NCBI RefSeq assembly: GCF_041381155.1
Contig: NC_091134.1
Location: forward strand, 36,337,540-36,401,539
Reading direction: 5' to 3'
Length of the DNA stretch: 64,000 nucleotides
Source of the DNA: Argopecten irradians
Taxonomy: Eukaryota > Mollusca > Bivalvia > Pectinida > Pectinidae
Of the stretch, positions 1-11,589 are shown piece after piece. A model generated the notes under the pieces. The model searched no databases and was not told where the DNA came from. It saw only the letters and a program-made list of their open reading frames with translations. Position 1 is the first letter of the stretch. Each line of letters opens with the position of its first letter. A program made the translations under genes and the position numbers.

Positions 1-2075
1 CCAGGTCAACATCAGAATTTAATGGTAAGGCTCTGTTATCATTATAGTCGGTACACATACGTGGGGACCAGGTCAACATCAGAATTTAAGGTAAGTGTCT
101 GTTATCATTATAGTCGGTACACACACATGGACCAGGTCAACATCAGAGTTTAAGGGTCAAGGCCTGTTATTCATTATAGTCGGTAGTACATCACACGTAG
201 ACCAGGTCAACATCAGGTTTAAAGGTAAGGGTCTGTTATCATTATAGTCGGTGCCCCACACATGGACCAGGTCAACATCAGGTTTTAAGGTAAGGCTGTT
301 CATCATTATAGTCGGTACACACATGGGGACCAGGTCAACATCAGATTTAATGCGGTAAGGCCTGTTTATCATTATAGTCGGTACACCACATGGACCAGGT
401 CAACATCAGGTTTAAGGTAAGGCCTGTTTATCATTATAGTCGGTACACACATTGGACCAGGTCAACACCCAGGTTTAAGGTAAGGCCTGTTATCATTATA
501 GTCGGTACACACTCACACATGGACAAGGTCAAACATTAGATTTTAAGATAATGGTCCTGTTATCCATTATAGTCGGTTACACATAATGGACAAGGTCAAC
601 ATTAGAATTTATGGTAAGGTAATGTTATCATTATAGTCGAGTACACACATGGACCAGGTTCAACACCATCCCCCCCCAGGTTTATGGTTTAAGGTCTGTT
701 TTATCCATTATAGTCGGTACACACATGGACCGAGAGGTCAACACCAGGTTTAAGGTAAGGACATGTTATCATTATAGTCGCTACACACATGGACACAGGT
801 CAACACCAGGTTTAAGTGTAAGGCACTAGTTTATCATTATAGTCGGTACACACCTGGACGAAGGTCAACATCAGTTTTAGGTAAGGTCTGTTATCATTAT
901 AGTCGGTACATAAATGGACAAGAGTCAACAATATGGGTAAGTCATGTTATCATTATAGTCGGTAAACACATGGACCAGGTTATCCTCATCAGGTTTAAGA
1001 TAAGGTCTGTTATCATTATAGTCGTTGTACACACATGGACCCAGGTCAACATCAGGTTTTAAGGTTAAGGCCTGTTTATCATTATAGTCGTGTACAACAC
1101 ATGGACCTGAGTCAACATCAGACAATTTATGGTAAGGCCTGTTATCATTATAGTCGGTACTACATAATGGACCAAGGTCAACATCAGGTTTAAGGTAGAG
1201 GCCTGTTTATCATTATAGTCGGTACACACACATAGGACGCAGGAATCAACACCAGGTTTTAATGGTAAGGTGCCTGTTATCATTATAGTCTGTACACACA
1301 TGGACCAGGCCAACACGAGGTTTAAGGTAAGGTCTGTTATCATTATAGTCGGTACACACATGGACCAGGTCAACACCAGGTTTAAGGTAAGGTCTGTTAT
1401 CATTATAGTCGGTACACACATGGACCAGGTCAACACCAGGTTTAAGGTAAGGTCTTGTTATCATTATAGTCGGTACACACATGGACAAGGTCAACACCAG
1501 GTTTTTAAGGTAAGGCCTATTATCATTATAGTCGGTACACACATGGACCAGGTCAACACCAGGTTTAAGGTAAGGCCTGTTATCATTATTAGTCGGTACA
1601 CACATGGACCAGGTCAACATCAGGTTTAAGGTAAGGCCTGTTATTTCATTATAGTCGGTATTAACATATATGGACCCAGGTCAACACCAGGTTTTTGTTC
1701 GGTAAGTCTGTCACGTTGGACCAGGTGTTCAACATCAGGTAAGGATCATTATAGTCGGTACACACATGGACCAGGTCAACATCAGGTTTAAGGTAAAGTC
1801 GGGTCACACATCAGGTTTTATGGTATGGCCTGTTTATCATTATAGTCGGTACACACATGGACCAGGTCAACATCAGGTTTATGGTAAGGCCTTTTAATCA
1901 GGTTCGAAAGGTTAAGGGCCTGTTATCATTATAGTCGGTACATACATGGACCAGGTCAACATCAGGTTACTGGTAAGGCCTGTTTATCATTATAGTCGGT
2001 ACACACATGGACCAGGTCAACATCAGGTTTAAGGTAAGGCCTGTTATCATTAATTTTAGTCGGTACATACATGGA
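1..2075. repeat. 60-bp minisatellite array, about 34 copies
   Basis: About 34 tandem copies of a 60-bp unit fill the left edge. The copies at 1321-1440 are exactly 60 bp and nearly identical. The left part has many one-base insertions and deletions, as well as a run of C at 670-677. Because 60 is divisible by three, long spurious frames stay open on both strands. Each unit contains AAG|GTAAGG, which resembles a 5' splice site, and TTATCATTATAG, which resembles a 3' splice site. The array lies directly upstream of the exon starting at 2214, so it is probably intronic. The left boundary lies outside the window. Confidence 0.95.
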
Positions 2076-2213
2076 CACGCATATGCCGCTATATCCATAT
2101 CAAAATTACTGTAATTGGATTTAATTATATAAATATATCTTTTTGTACGGAGCAAGAGATAAATTTCGACAATCAATTAGTGTATTGTTGACATTTTTGT
2201 TGATATTTTTTAG

Positions 2214-5156
2214 GATGAGACACCATCTGAAAGAGAGGATAGACTAAAGAGCATGCGTCAAGATATATGCAGCATTGCTGAGCTTGCAAATTCAAATGAG
2301 GAAGGATTTGTCTTCCTCCGGTTCTGTACTGTCGATAATTCCATCGACGATGACCCAGCTTTTGAGAAGTTAAGGAACTATATTGTCGAAGCGGCAGTAT
2401 ACCAAGACCAATGGGAACGAGAGTTGCCGGCGTCATGGCTTGCCCTAGAGAGGGAAATTCTAAAACAGCGAGAATGGAAGCACGTTTTGACGCTTAAAGA
2501 GAGATCAAAAGACCTGGACAACAAATGTGAATCGCCTATCGGTGACGAGGAAAAACATCAAGATGTTTCTAGAGTAAGTTAAATTAATTATTAAAATTAT
2601 ATAAAATGTTCCTTATATTCCTCTTTTAGAGTAAGAAGGTTAACAATATCTGTAGTAGGTATATCTCCATTCCTCTTGATCTATGTTATACTTAAGACAG
2701 GTGTATCATTATTTGTTGTAGGTATCTCCACTGTAACATTCAGTTTAATACTTTCGTCAGGTGTAGCATTATTTGTTGTAGGTATCTCCACTCTACCAGA
2801 TCTGTGTTATACTTTATGCAGGTGTAACATTATTAGTTGTAGGTGTCTTCACTCTACCAGATCTGTGTTATACTTCAGACAGGTGTAACATAATTTGTTG
2901 TAGGTATCTCAAATCTACCTGATATATTTTACATAGCTGTAACATTATTTGTTGTTTGTATCTCCACTGTACCAGATCTGTGCTGTTCTTTCGTCAGGTG
3001 TAACATTATTTGTTGTAGGTATCTCCACTGTACCAGATCTGTGCTGTACTTTCGTCAGGTGTAACATTATTTGTTGTAGGTATCTTCATTCTATCAGATC
3101 TGTGTTATACTTTCGTCAGGTGTAACATTTTTTGTTGTAGGTATATCCACTGTACCAGATCTGTGCTGTACTTTCGTCAGGTGTAACATTTATTTGTTGT
3201 AGGTATCTCCACTCTACCAGATCTGTACTGTACTTTCGCCAGTACGACAAGGTGATAACCAACCCTCAGTGGGTCATTAACGCCTTCAGAGAAATTCTAA
3301 CAGACGAAAAAGTTTCTGGATCCATGACAATATCCTTCTGGAGGCTGACCGTAGGAAATATTTACAACATGCTCTTCTAACAGTTAATCTTGCAAAAATG
3401 CTATGGGGTTTAAAAGAAGAAGGTTCGTACATTCAGCATATCGACATCCTTCTCGCTTTCTTGGAAGAGTTCGGTCTGTTGGTAAAGGCCTGTTTTTCAG
3501 ACCGAACAAGGAAACCCAGTTTACGACGAGAACTACACTGTCCCAAGCAAGCTTCAAAGCATCGAAGATGTCAAACAAATATCTGACCTCCTCAAAGTAA
3601 AGGGGACAATTTGCTCTCGCACGCTGTGTTTCGTCTTCAAGGAAGTTTTCACTCCACATGGGAATTATTCGAAAGGATATACGCAGGCGTCATCAAGGCA
3701 TTCAGGCCAATTGACAAAGATTCTGCAATAATTCTCCAACCAATGGTCCCACAAAGCAGAATCTATAAAGGACTTGGCTGCTTCATGATAGACGATCTTT
3801 GTAACATGGTCGTTCACACTCAGTGGAACATTCCGTAATAACGGTCACGCTGTTTACGACATCTGAGCCCCGGATTCCAGAAGGTACCGGGAAGAGGGTA
3901 AGAGAAGCCCTGGAGGTCATCATACGACACACACTGGAGGTAAGCCGCCCAGGACCATCTCCAGTACCTACACAAGCTTCACTGTAAATTATCCCTGGAC
4001 CAGTCCGATAGTCCACGAGAGGAAGACGGAATAGTGAGGGCTGCGAAAGGCGTGTCTTGTCACGGTGCAGACTGTTCCGGCAAACATACTCTGACAAAAC
4101 TCGACTGGCAAGTCTGGTTTCCCGTATCTGAGAAGGTACGTAAGACATTTGAATTGTTTAAAAATAGCATAATTTACAAAAATATTTACTTTTTGCTCAC
4201 CGAAACGTTTTTAAAACATTATAATTAGGATGGCTTGCGATTAAATAGTTCTTGTTCATTCTTTCAGATAACAGATAGCAGTACAGACATAGGTAGAGGG
4301 TATGGTATGTATATAGGCCTTTGGGAACGACAACATTAAAGCGATGAACATGTTATGAATGCAGTTTTATTATATAGTATTTCAAATACGGATTATTTAA
4401 AGTGAGACTTTTTTTTAATTTATTGAATTTAATTATTTGGTAATTTCTTGTACATTTCAAAGTATTTTGAATTTTTGATTGATCATTTGTTTGAGGAGAT
4501 TTTACATTCCTCTATCATTTTCTAGTTCTAAACCATCGCTCATGCATCTGAAAAGGAAAATAGACTGCAAAATTAAAATTTTAATTGAATTATGTGATTT
4601 GGAATAGCACCGCAATTCAGAGAAATATTTGTGAGACGCTCTAGGGAAAATTATGAACAAAATGCATTTCATTACCTGCTGTAGCTATTTATATTACTAT
4701 TTGTATTTTGTATGGACTTACAAATGATTTCGTACTTACTTATAACGATGCAAAATTCCTATCGCATGCAGAAGTTGACAAATAGAGGAAATGTTTCGTT
4801 CTCGAAAATAGATTTTTAATTATGTTAATTTTAACTTGGGCAGAAATTGAAATATAAATGTGTGATATTTGAACTACTTTTTCACAGATTGTGAACTGTT
4901 GACGGACAAGGGTTTACAAGAAAGCATTGCCACCAAGCTTGGTGTAAACTGGGAGTGTATAATGACACGTCTTGGTATTTCGAGGCACACACTTGACCAG
5001 ATCAAGATGGCTAATCCGCACTTTCCCCTGACTCAGATCACTAATGCTCTGATCCAATGGCGGGACACAGCAGCTGAGCAGAAGACGGAGCGAGAAATGT
5101 TGGGTGAATCTGTCGGAAGCTTTCCGAGAAGTTCGGGGCAGAGAGCGAGATTATAG
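2214..5156 (+). CDS. Roc-COR-death-domain (ROCO-type) protein, 3' part, frameshifted
   Basis: Exons seen: 2214-2573, 3243-4135, 4268-4304 and 4888-5156. The first encodes the end of a Roc GTPase domain and the linker to COR, with phrases such as DDDPAFEKLRNYI and LPASWLALE. The second encodes COR, starting DKVITNPQWVINAFREIL and including LEEFGLLVKA and LFERIYAGVIKAF. The last encodes a death domain (LGVNWECIMTRLGIS, LDQIKMANP, NALIQWRD). These proteins are usually cytosolic GTP-binding scaffolds in innate immunity and cell death. The P-loop and any leucine-rich repeats would lie left of the window. Intron phases match (0, 0, 1). The COR exon needs at least four one-base shifts, near 3307-3311 (an A run), 3490-3520, 3640-3656 and 3830-3838, with perhaps a fifth near 3935-3975. 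The death-domain frame also seems to shift near 5100, which would move the stop to 5158-5160. The gene is either a young pseudogene or carries consensus errors. Family call is strong; functional status is open. Confidence 0.68.
2640..3242 (+). repeat. Intronic 60-61-bp minisatellite ending in the COR exon's splice acceptor
   Basis: About ten tandem copies of a 60-61-bp unit fill the intron between 2573 and 3243. Each unit carries two acceptor-like motifs joined to GT: a T-rich TTGTTGTAG|GTATCT and a CTTTCGTCAG|GTGTAAC. The last unit ends in CTTTCGCCAG, which is the acceptor used by the COR exon at 3243. The acceptor is therefore part of the repeat and has been copied upstream about nine times. 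Confidence 0.9.
4268..4304 (+). other. 37-nt microexon of the ROCO-type gene
   Basis: A CTTTCAG acceptor precedes 37 bases that end at GTATGT. The segment reads ITDSSTDIGRGY plus one base. The upstream exon ends in phase 0 (SEK at 4135). The 37 bases then give phase 1, and the death-domain exon at 4888 begins with the two bases that complete a GAT codon (D). Skipping this exon would break the frame into the death domain, which supports it. No transcript is available to confirm it. Confidence 0.6.
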
Positions 5157-5160
5157 ATGA

Positions 5161-5844
5161 TCAGCTGGTATGGAAGGCCTCAACTCCTCTAACATATGAT
5201 AAAAATAAATGCTATTTCTCTAAACCTATCTTCGCTGGCGACTAATTTTCCTGTATTTCACAATAATATAGTAAACACAAGAAATTAGAATCATAAGAAT
5301 ACCGATCGGGAAATAATTTTTTTGTTCAGCTTTAATAACGTTGATTGCATTTAAACATAATATATATTTAGAGATTATATCTAAATTTCAAAATCGATAG
5401 ACAAAGGGACTCTGCTTCAATCGCGTTATAATCTGACATTTTATGATTTCAAGGTATACGATTTTGGATAGTCATTTTAGCCGTCTGTTTTTATTCTTAA
5501 ATGATTAGACACAGACTTAATTAAGTTAAATGATAAATTGAAACAAAAAGTTTTTTTTTATTTGCAGATTAAAAGATAAAAGAAAGGAAAACTAGACATG
5601 GAAAAGCAACACTGTTTGACTTCTCATACAGAAAGAAGTAATAAGAGATTGTGGAACTAAAATACAGTTTATACTCTTCACGAAATCTCTATTTACCCAT
5701 AAATTGATGAAAAGTGAGATTGGCACTAGATTTCTCTCCATGTATTATTTTTAATATGCTACTTTAAGACGCTATTTCCGAAAATAGCTAAAAAACAAAC
5801 AAACGAAAAATCCCTAAATCATGTGAGTTTTATCAATATTTTCC
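5161..5844. other. Intergenic or 3' flank, no recognisable feature
   Basis: AT-rich sequence after the death-domain stop. It may include the 3' UTR of the ROCO-type gene. I see no coding exon, RNA gene or clear repeat. Confidence 0.6.
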
Positions 5845-5848
5845 TTAA

Positions 5849-6205
5849 AGATGCTCCACCGCCTAAAGAGTATAAATGATATTTATCATTTGAACAATAA
5901 TTTGTGTTTCATCGTGTATATAATAGTCTAATTAACACAAAAAAAATAATATAAAAATAATTTATTTTGCCTTTGGTGCATGCGCATTCAGAAGTTCATT
6001 CCACATAGGATATAGTGGTACGGATTTTTTCGGATGCAATTAATTATTTTTCATATTTTTAACTTGAAGTAAAATTAAAGGCTCAAACTTTTCAATGGTG
6101 GTAATGGTGTAAAGTAAGTAACTTTTGTAACTGAACAAAATTACTAAATCATCTGTTCCTGTTTTTAATAGAGAAAAAATACCATTTGTCAGCGGTGGAG
6201 CATCT
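5849..6205. mobile_element. TTAA-flanked MITE with AGATGCTCCACCGC ends
   Basis: A 357-bp segment begins AGATGCTCCACCGC and ends with its reverse complement GCGGTGGAGCATCT. TTAA lies directly outside each end, at 5845-5848 and 6206-6209. TTAA duplications are typical of piggyBac and Kolobok transposons. There is no coding capacity, so this is a non-autonomous copy. Confidence 0.75.
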
Positions 6206-6859
6206 TTAATGATTCAGGCGTACATAAAACCAAATGGAGACTTATCTATTTGCTTCCGGGATGTTGAATATCATGATAAGGATAATTGACTACGATTCGA
6301 ACGTATGGTGATTAATCTAATAAAACATGCATGGGAAATGAATTAAAACACTTTAGAAGGAGATGTCATCATTTACTGTTTTAAATGGAGCTGTTACGTA
6401 GCAGTTGGAAATCAACGGAATCTCGCGTCTCCTTCACATATATTCAATAACTCGGATCGGACTGCAGTCCAAACACAAATGATTTTAATATAGTATTGTG
6501 TTTCAATGCAGCAGGTGTTTTTTGTTAATGTAGAATCACGGGGAAAACGAAAATATTGAGCAGTAATTCCGAAAAGGACTATGATACTGTCTGTTATCTA
6601 TAATTCGTTATGAAAATTTGACATCCAAACGTTCGATAAATTTTTTAAAAACAAATTGATGGTTAATATGATGTAAGTTTATCAAATGTCATAATAGACA
6701 ATAAACACCCCAGATGGCAGGAGACAACATCGAGAAAGCTAGACAACTAGTAATAGTAGGTTACTTATAATACCTCAGATGTCATAGGTGTGATCATTCA
6801 AAATCATCTGTATGAATCAATTACACTGATACTTTTGCAACTAGTAGACTATTATCTGA

Positions 6860-7045
6860 GGCCGCGATGGCCGAGTGGTTAAGATGTCCAGACATATTAC
6901 CCACAAGCCCTCCACCTCTGGGTCGGCAGTTTTAATCCCATGTGGGGCAGTTGTCAGGTACTGACCGCTGGTCGATGGTTTTTGTCCAGGTACTCAGGCT
7001 TTCTTCCACCAACAAACCTTAATAGGACGTTAAACTAATAAAAAA
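6860..7045 (+). mobile_element. tRNA-derived SINE
   Basis: The head looks like a tRNA-Leu/Ser gene: A box TGGCCGAGTGGT at about 6868 and a degenerate B box around 6921-6938 containing GGTCGGCAGTTTTAATCC. The body follows with GGTACTGACC and TTCTTCCACCAACAAACC, and it ends in AATAGGACGTTAAAC plus an A-rich tail. This head-and-tail arrangement matches widespread bivalve SINEs. It is not a working tRNA gene because the arms are degraded and the B box carries an insertion. Confidence 0.8.
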
Positions 7046-7164
7046 CTAATTCTCCTATCTTATTATAAGCTTAATTAATGTGAAAGTTTAATATCAACTT
7101 GTGTAGCACTTTTTCTGAATAATGATGATATTGAGATTACTATGTTAAACTATGCTTATTATCA

Positions 7165-7572
7165 GGAATACTTACAATAAGCGGTATGCGTATACGCATA
7201 CGGATACGGCAACGTATTTAACTGGGACCGATCATTATATGTATTTTTTACCATCAATTATATAAAATCCTGTATTTTCTGTATTTCGAAATTAAATCAA
7301 CTACAAGATAGCAATTCCGTCAAAAACGTAGCATTGGAACATACGTGAATAAATGTATCAAATGTTTTAACACGTGATTTTAGATCGCTCAACAGGCCAT
7401 TGGGTCAATAGCTACACGGACATCTTTGCTGTGTCAAATATCAGCCTCAAAAGATATAGCAAGTAATGGAATTTATAGAATTGATGGTAGACATTACGTA
7501 TTATGATCGATCCCAGTGAAATACGTCTCCGTATCCGTATGCGTATACGCATACCGCTTATTGTAAGTATCC
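7165..7572. mobile_element. 408-bp element with about 70-bp terminal inverted repeats
   Basis: Left end 7165-7237 and right end 7500-7572 are near-perfect reverse complements. Both contain the 16-bp palindrome TATGCGTATACGCATA. The middle has no open frame, so this is a MITE. I could not assign a clear target-site duplication or superfamily. Confidence 0.75.
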
Positions 7573-7998
7573 CTTTTAATCCATTATTCTACAATTAACA
7601 AAATGGAGTTTTGGAAATTAGCACAAAGCTGATTTTATGCAATTACGATAATTGATCTATAAACAGCATACAATTATGCGGTCATATCTTAGCGCAACGA
7701 TAACGGCTAAGAGTTTATGCATTAGATATGAACCTGTATCGCTTACTTAGGATTAGGATATCGCTTAAATTTTGATATTGACACCCTTCTTATCGGGTAC
7801 GAATAAAGATTACATGTATAACGAAAATGAACACAAATGTATATTTCACAGTTTGTTGTATTAAAATATTATCAATAAAGCAATTTATTTTTTATCTATT
7901 TGCATGTGAACAATAGAATTGCACAAATCAGTTTAGCATGAGAGTTCTCTCCCATGTATTACATTCAGATAGAATGCAACATGAATCTATTAATATTT

Positions 7999-8153
7999 AA
8001 GGATTAACTTGAATAGATTTTTTATGTTATGGAGATATAACACGAAAATCTTAGTGTACTCTAAATAAACCGCGAAGCGGTTTATGATGAGAGTACACTC
8101 AGATTTTTGTGTTATATCTCCATAACATAAAAAATATATTCAAATTAATCCTT
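7999..8153. repeat. Fold-back palindrome with a nested AAACCGCGAAGCGGTTT hairpin
   Basis: Two arms of about 64 bp (near 7999-8063 and 8089-8153) are close reverse complements. They flank a short centre that itself contains the hairpin AAACCGCGAAGCGGTTT. This is probably a palindromic MITE. Confidence 0.75.
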
Positions 8154-8680
8154 ATAATTCAATTTACTAAAAAGATAATCTCTTCAATATTCAAAATTCA
8201 TTTTGGGACTCTTTTGTCTATGAAATCATTACGCCGTCATCTCAGCCAATCAGAAGCAACGTTATAACCTGCGACGCCATTTTTTCCTTTATGATCTGAT
8301 AAAGTAAATTTTTAAGCCAATGAAAATGCTCGTAACAAACAAAATTGAATTATTTAACAATGAAAAGAGTTATAATGACAGGAACACTATACTTCAACGC
8401 TAAAATCAAATTATGAATGAAAAAATTTCATGGTCACTATGATAACTTGCTTAATATTTCTATATGATGAAATTTGTAGCCTCTCATAACATCCATGTAC
8501 AGTGTATCGTATTACTCCTATAGCAAATACACCATCAAAAATACTGATTTTCATATTATTTTTAATTTTCATTCTGTTGGAAATAACTTATGATTTGTGT
8601 GAAACTTTCGAAACCAAATATAAACTGTTGAATTAAACGTATGTATCGAATAAATAATGCAAGAAAAACAAAGTTCATAC

Positions 8681-8813
8681 CTCAGATATTCTAACACTAG
8701 TATTTTAATTAACTTTTCGGTTTTCAAGAACACACCTTCCACGTCTTGGCATAATGGACAAAATTCCCCAAGTGTTCTTTTTATCAAATCAAATATATAA
8801 TTGGTGTTCAAAG
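8681..8813 (-). CDS. Candidate single exon of an unrecognised protein
   Basis: On the minus strand a TGTACAG acceptor is followed by 133 open bases and a GAG|GTATGA donor. The reading includes NTNYIFDLIKRTLGEFC, PLCQDVEGVFLKTEKL and IKILVLEYLR, with ordinary-looking composition and a CPLC pair. Entry needs one base from the previous exon and exit is phase 2. I do not recognise the family and found no partner exon nearby, so it may be chance or a decayed gene. Confidence 0.3.
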
Positions 8814-11585
8814 CTGTACAGTGACATCCAATAGTATACCTATATTTAACTCGCAGTATATAAACCCTTGTCTATGTATAGTGGAAACTACTGGTTAGTC
8901 TTCGTACATATGGTTAACCAACTGAAATAATCGACAACAATTGACACAGATATATAACTTTATATTGTTTAATACGATGGTGTTTGGACTGAATTCAATC
9001 TTGCCTAACTTGTCCATCCAATGTACTCGATCTCACAAGATGGTTATAGCGTCCTCTGATAGGAGAACTGTGATAGTGTATAAAATACCGGATAACGGGA
9101 ACAGTTAAATTCCTTTCTCCAATAATACTATTATTTCGTTATCAAGATTTTTCTTTCTTTTTCTTTTTTATTTCTTTTGTTTTCTTTCTTTCTTTTTTCT
9201 TTTTTGTTTGTTTGATAAATTCATATTTTTGTTAAAATCTCAAAAATTACTTTTATTCCGATAAATTTCAACACTATTTCGATCATGTTTACCTAGTATT
9301 ATTATTGTGAATAATTGGTTTGAAATATCATACAAAACATATTTTATGTACTATTTCATTAATTCAACATGGATTCTTATTTAAGACGTACAAAAGATTG
9401 AAATGACGTCAATTATATTCACGATGTTAAAGATGCAAATCTGAAAAAGTAGTGTTTTCTCGGGGCATGAAAGAAACACCTTACAGTTATATTTGTGGAA
9501 AATCTTGCATACTATCAATACTTTTTTTTATACGGCGAATTCAAACAAAGAGAGAAAACAGTCACACCGTTGTCAGTGTTGTCAGTATACAATTTCTAGG
9601 TTAGGTGTGCTGTTCGGTGTCTTTGGTAGTGTACTTCAGTGAGATAGCACTGTAAAATGGGAATTGACTATATCTCAAGGATGCCTAACACCAAAACATA
9701 GTATTTCCCCAAAACTCACAAGCAAATAGCAGATAACCATGTTCACGCACTAGTAAGTAACCCAAACCAAGTTTCGTTTGGTATTGGGCAGCTTGGATTT
9801 CCCAAAAGACACAGTAGAGACTATAACTTCAAATCGTCATCATGATGGTTATTTTGACGGTTATTGATTTTTGCCAGTTATTTAATTGTTGATGCTATAT
9901 ATCACACAAACTTGAGTCATATGTCATCCCCTAAAAGGTACTAGATATGTTATGGATATTTGGGTGATTTTGTGTTTTTTGTTTTTGTTTATGTTTTGTT
10001 TTTTGTTTGCTTGCTTTTTGTTTTTCACCAGGTTATAATGAATACATGTATGCCATATCATTTGATGTGTTCGGTATGGTTATAAAAAGAATCTAAATTC
10101 GATGTTTCTTTAATTTTCAATTTATTGACATATCATTTGGATGTAATCTCATAAATTCATTAGCTCTTCTCTCTTGCAAGATTGTTCTTCCGTGGGCAAA
10201 CAATTTTGTAGGAGGTACTGTTTTGTGGAATGACATATGAAACATTGTATACCAGACGATATATACGATAATCAGCCCTGTAAAGGTGTGTAAAAAATCA
10301 TTAACAAAGAGCGTGAATTTCTCATGTTACAATTGACGTAATTGGGCGGTGTTACTCAGGACATGTTCCCAGTAACCAGGAATGGCGATCCAGGTAGTTG
10401 GCCTACGAAGTATATGTTTTACGCGTTATTTATAGCAAACACAAAGTTATTAAATGACCCAAAGGATTGCACTCAAGCATGAGACGGCCTTTAAATGGCC
10501 CCTATTGTCTTTACTGCGGTATTGTTCAATGTTTCCGTTATGATCTGATGCCATTGTTTCATTCAGCTGGCTGGTCCAACCGATAGTTTTACTCCGATCG
10601 TTATATATACCTCAGCTCTGGGTAACTATGGAGGCATAGAATTCCGACTCAATGCGTTAATGTCTACTCCTATATTTCATTCTGAAATAGGAGATATCTT
10701 AAAACTCAATGTTTTGAAACGTTTTAATTTTTCTGTATTTTCTCATGCGTTTCCAAATAAAAAATTTCTCTTTGTAACACAGAATATGTTATGAACAAAA
10801 CATTATCTTCCCTACTGCCTGCTTGGGGCTTGCTAACTTTGCCATCTTATAACAGCGTAAGAACGAACTCTTTGTTTTAAATTTCTTAAAGTCAAAGCTA
10901 CTGGAAAGCAAAATTTAATGTTTTTATCAAAGGGCACATGATGTCTCCATATCCATATCTGAACATGTGGCAACTTACTATAACCAAATGTCCGACATAG
11001 TTTACATACATCATACAATGTTTTATAGGGTTTTGGCCATGGTTGTTGCTGAAGCCTGTGAGCTGCGGTAGAGCCATTCGTTTATTAGTGTTGTAATTGT
11101 AACTTCATACCTAACAAGCTCTCATAGGAGACAAATGATCTCATACCATTGTGATTTTGGTACAGAAGTAGTGTTCATGTAATCCAGGAAGAGGTCATGT
11201 GATCCGGTGAAGGGGCCTTCTGACAGCGTGTTTATTCGGTAAATTGAATGCAAGCCGATTTTTTCCTATTAATTTTGCGTTGCCTCAAAGATAAAGACTT
11301 ATATTATGTATTATTATGTCTGGGACGTAAGTGTCGGCGGTGGCGGCGATGGCGGCAGCGGCGGCGGCGGCACAGATTGCGTGGTACGAAAAAATGCTTC
11401 CTTGTGATCTTCCTAATCAAATCGAACATACTGACCAGAAGTTCTTTCTTTGGATGGAAGGTCAAAGGTCATGATCTGTGATAAAACTCATTTTAATAAA
11501 GTTCTTATTTTGTCCGTTTTATTGTCTAGATATATAGCAATGTAAATTTTCTCACCTCCGTGAAGTTGATTCCTAGTTCCCAGTT
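8814..11585. other. Gene-poor intergenic stretch
   Basis: AT-rich sequence with simple T-rich runs at about 9150-9215 and 9970-10030 and a short GGC tract at 11333-11372. Frames at 10833-11018 (minus) and 11248-11481 (plus) have no recognisable motifs or convincing splice context. Nothing else is supported. Confidence 0.55.
11333..11372 (+). repeat. Imperfect GGC trinucleotide repeat
   Basis: A short interrupted run of GGC triplets in an otherwise AT-rich region. It reads as Arg- or Gly-rich peptide in some frames, which creates a false protein appearance. Confidence 0.7.
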
Positions 11586-11589
11586 CCTT

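Noticed and set aside
157-1629. Long open frames of 60-124 residues with 20-residue periodicity on both strands
   Set aside because: They are by-products of a 60-bp tandem repeat, which keeps frames open; no start, splice or composition support.
1-3242. Possible CRISPR-like arrays
   Set aside because: Units are contiguous tandem repeats without unique spacers, in a eukaryotic genome.
6860-6945. A tRNA gene
   Set aside because: A and B boxes are present but the arms do not fold properly and the segment is fused to a SINE body.
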